DNA of 7,652 bases. Origin: Candidatus Eiseniibacteriota bacterium. Its GTDB lineage: Bacteria > Joyebacterota > Joyebacteria > Joyebacterales > Joyebacteraceae. This document shows positions 6,497 to 7,652 of the stretch, piece by piece; positions within the stretch are counted from its first letter, which is position 1; each line of letters opens with the position of its first letter. The notes under the pieces are model-generated. The model saw only the letters and a list, made by a program, of their open reading frames with translations, did no database searches and was not told where the DNA came from. The DNA lies in assembly GCA_030639555.1 (NCBI GenBank), contig DAOWCM010000098.1, positions 1-7,652 of the forward strand, given 5' to 3'. The position numbers were made by a program, and so were the translations under genes.

Positions 6497-6618
6497 ATCT
6501 AACCGACCGCGTATCAGCCGCGAGCGCTAGGGCTGGCGCGGCGGACGCGGCGGGCGCGTCAGCGCCCGGTGCAGTCGGCTTGACAGCCAAGCTCGTCGGG
6601 TTCATACGCTGGTTAGGT
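6497..6618 (-). repeat. integron attC site 2
   Basis: Read on the minus strand it runs from ACCTAAC (6612-6618) to GTTAGAT (6497-6503), both fitting the RYYYAAC / GTTRRRY consensus. It carries CAGCGTATG, the shared core CGACGAGCTTGGCTGTCA (6581-6598) and CGCTCGCGGCTGATACGCGG. The arms CAGCGTAT and ATACGCGG pair with one mismatch. Length 122 bp. The TAA stop of the small partner gene lies in its first box. A peptide frame across the site (NPTSLAVKPTAPG and onward) is open but is not a gene. Confidence 0.92.
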
Positions 6619-6864
6619 GGCTGCCCGCAGATACTCGACAATCCGCTCCGCCTCAAGGGCGTCGAACTCCCCCCCGTAGAGCCTGCGGAACAGCTGTTCT
6701 CGAACTGAAGCGGTGGCAGACCGGCCCTCCAACTGAAGGCCGGCGAGTGCGAGTGCCTTGGCGGTGGAGAACATGCGGCTCGCCATCGCCAAGCGAATCC
6801 CAGGGGGCAACGCAAGAAGCTGTTCCCGGTACCGCGACAGGACTTCTGGTGACGTATCGGTCAT
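6613..6864 (-). CDS. small partner protein of the nucleotidyltransferase cassette
   Basis: An 83-aa protein, mostly helical and without cysteines or membrane segments. It starts MTDTSPEVLSRYREQLLALP, has a middle MASRMFSTAKALALAGLQLE and ends REQLFRRLYGGEFDALEAER followed by IVEYLRAAT. I know similar small proteins as hypotheticals encoded beside nucleotidyltransferase genes, with a conserved SPE, MFS.AKALA and LFRR.YG pattern, but no function has been shown. Its ATG overlaps the TGA of the nucleotidyltransferase gene (ATGA), with GAGAGGG about 10 bases upstream, so the two are probably translationally coupled. The pair travels in a single cassette, which suggests they act together, perhaps as an antitoxin- or toxin-like unit. 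The TAA stop lies within attC site 2. Confidence 0.75.
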   Translation of the reverse strand: MTDTSPEVLSRYREQLLALPPGIRLAMASRMFSTAKALALAGLQLEGRSATASVREQLFRRLYGGEFDALEAERIVEYLRAAT

Positions 6865-7409
6865 GCTGACCTAGCCCTCTCAAGTAATCCGGCAATGCCC
6901 AGAACCGCAGCCCACTCGTTCAGGTACTCCCAATCCAGATTGGAGGCACTCGCACAAAGGGACGTGACATCGCGAAGTTGGAGTTCGGAATCCCCGTTCA
7001 TTGACCAGCTGAGCTTCGACAGAATCAGATCCTCTGGCCTGACAACGAATACACTCACGTCGCCTATGTCGATGCTCTGACGCCTGCCGAACTCCAACTC
7101 GCGGTACTCCTCATCCTTGCGCACGATGAAATCGGCCTTGGTAATCCACTCATTGTGAATGATGTTGAACGTCGAGTGCTCGCGGGCCGCCTTGCGTACG
7201 CTCGCCTCGTCAACGTAGCAGTCGGCCTTGAACATCTCTGCGATGCGAGAAGCATCGTCGGGCGTGCACTCAATCACGAAATCCACATCTCTCGTCATGC
7301 GCGGTACGGCGTAGATGGACATGGCCATCGACCCCGTCATCATGTACGGGATTCCGGCCGATTCCAGCCTGGACACCACAAGCTTGACGAACTCCAACTG
7401 CTCATCCAC
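6861..7409 (-). CDS. nucleotidyltransferase (AbiEii/MNT-like), first gene of cassette
   Basis: A 182-aa protein. MMTGSMAMSIYAVPRMTRDVDFVIE (23-47 in part) is the nucleotidyltransferase signature hG[GS]...DhDh, with G26, S27, D41 and D43 in place. A third acidic residue, D93 (KADFIV), fits the pol-beta fold. RPEDLILSKL (124-133) is a motif frequent in AbiEii-like and DUF6036-like nucleotidyltransferases. Family members transfer a nucleoside monophosphate to tRNA, protein or a small molecule; several are toxins or antitoxins. The active site looks intact here. The frame is open further upstream, but GGAGG (7418-7422) sits 8 bases before GTG 7409, so this GTG is the best start. It begins 53 bases after attC site 3 and overlaps the small partner gene by 4 bp. 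Target unknown. Confidence 0.82.
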   Translation of the reverse strand: MDEQLEFVKLVVSRLESAGIPYMMTGSMAMSIYAVPRMTRDVDFVIECTPDDASRIAEMFKADCYVDEASVRKAAREHSTFNIIHNEWITKADFIVRKDEEYRELEFGRRQSIDIGDVSVFVVRPEDLILSKLSWSMNGDSELQLRDVTSLCASASNLDWEYLNEWAAVLGIAGLLERARSA

Positions 7410-7417
7410 AAGAAGAA

Positions 7418-7422
7418 CCTCC
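7418..7422 (-). promoter_or_regulatory. ribosome binding site deciding the nucleotidyltransferase start
   Basis: Minus-strand GGAGG lies 8 bases before GTG 7409. The longer open frame reaching 7496 would begin inside attC site 3 without such a site, so GTG 7409 is preferred. Confidence 0.65.
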
Positions 7423-7462
7423 AAAGGGGGCGTTTTGCCATGCCACCATTCTAGCACGGGCG

Positions 7463-7589
7463 GCCTAACGGACCGCGTATAACCCGGGAGCGTCAAGGGT
7501 GGCGCGGGGTGCGCTGGCGACGCGAAGCGGAAGCCCCCCTTGCAGACGCGGTGACAGCCAAGCTCGTCGCCTGCATACGGTAGTTAGGC
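7463..7589 (-). repeat. integron attC site 3 (rightmost)
   Basis: Read on the minus strand it runs from GCCTAAC (7583-7589) to GTTAGGC (7463-7469), a perfect 7-bp inverted pair. It contains the core CGACGAGCTTGGCTGTCA (7552-7569) and the inner arm GGTTATACGCGG facing TACCGTAT. Length 127 bp. Its outer parts match sites 1 and 2, while the middle is different, as is usual within one array. It closes the cassette whose gene ends just to the right. Confidence 0.92.
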
Positions 7590-7596
7590 GGCGCTA

Positions 7597-7652
7597 TCAC
7601 CTGTACAGCGCCTTCAGTCGGCCCCACGTGGCAGGCTCGACCGGAGTTGGTA
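7597..7652 (-). CDS. C-terminal end of a further cassette gene (5' part outside window)
   Basis: The only frame with a sensible end near attC site 3 reads PTPVEPATWGRLKALYR and then TGA at 7597-7599, 7 bases before the attC box. Only 17 codons are visible, so the product cannot be named. The placement directly before attC site 3 on the minus strand is what a cassette gene should show. One other minus frame is open through this short stretch and into the attC, so the reading frame is not certain. Confidence 0.45.
   Translation of the reverse strand, partial: PTPVEPATWGRLKALYR

Noticed and set aside
6495..6815. Minus-strand open frame of 106 codons covering attC site 2
   Set aside because: It is out of frame with the small partner protein and its second half is simply translated attC.
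7423..7462. Cassette promoter with TAGAAT as -10 ahead of the nucleotidyltransferase
   Set aside because: The hexamer is acceptable but nothing like a -35 lies about 17 bases upstream, so it could be chance.
5664..7589. Repeats as ends of an insertion sequence or a MITE
   Set aside because: The repeats are in the same orientation, sit after gene stops, have RYYYAAC/GTTRRRY ends and no transposase between them; attC sites explain all of this better.
5664..7589. CRISPR array
   Set aside because: Only three copies over 100 bases long with gene-sized intervals and no short regular spacers.

Overview
The window is high-GC bacterial DNA, and every gene I can support lies on the minus strand, so it reads from right (7652) to left (1). 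No rRNA, tRNA or phylogenetic marker is present, so the host cannot be named. The mix of a DUF2007 protein, flavodoxin/ferredoxin proteins, a secreted SbsA-type Ig-like protein and a run of attC sites would fit an uncultured high-GC environmental bacterium, for example of the Planctomycetota, Gemmatimonadota or FCB type. This is a guess from gene content only.

Right part (about 7652 to 5664): an integron gene-cassette array. Three related attC recombination sites of 117-127 bp (7463-7589, 6497-6618, 5664-5780) share an 18-base core and have end boxes of the RYYYAAC / GTTRRRY type. They bound two complete cassettes and the end of a third. One cassette carries a nucleotidyltransferase and a small partner protein that overlap by 4 bp, an arrangement like a toxin-antitoxin or defence pair. 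The next carries a class I SAM-dependent methyltransferase. In the two complete cassettes the last stop codon lies inside the attC end box. No integrase or attI is in the window; both would be expected further right. The leftmost attC has an aberrant outer box (GTTTCGC), which suggests that the array ends there.

Middle part (5632 to 2886): three genes without attC sites between them. They encode a protein with an HEMMH zinc-metallopeptidase motif, a small secreted Ig-like domain protein, and a 10-TM EamA/DMT-family transporter with a strongly histidine-rich tail.

Gap at 2885-2438: a decayed start of a beta-lactamase-family serine hydrolase gene (frameshifted and cut off). It abuts a folded region that shares 23 of 26 bases with the end of the leftmost attC site, and looks like a relic of a further attC.

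Left part (2437 to 1): a compact operon of a DUF2007 protein, a two-domain flavoprotein with a compact four-cysteine cluster (overlapping by 4 bp), and an EFR1-like flavodoxin/2x[4Fe-4S] ferredoxin protein that runs off the left edge. Together they look like a low-potential electron-transfer module.
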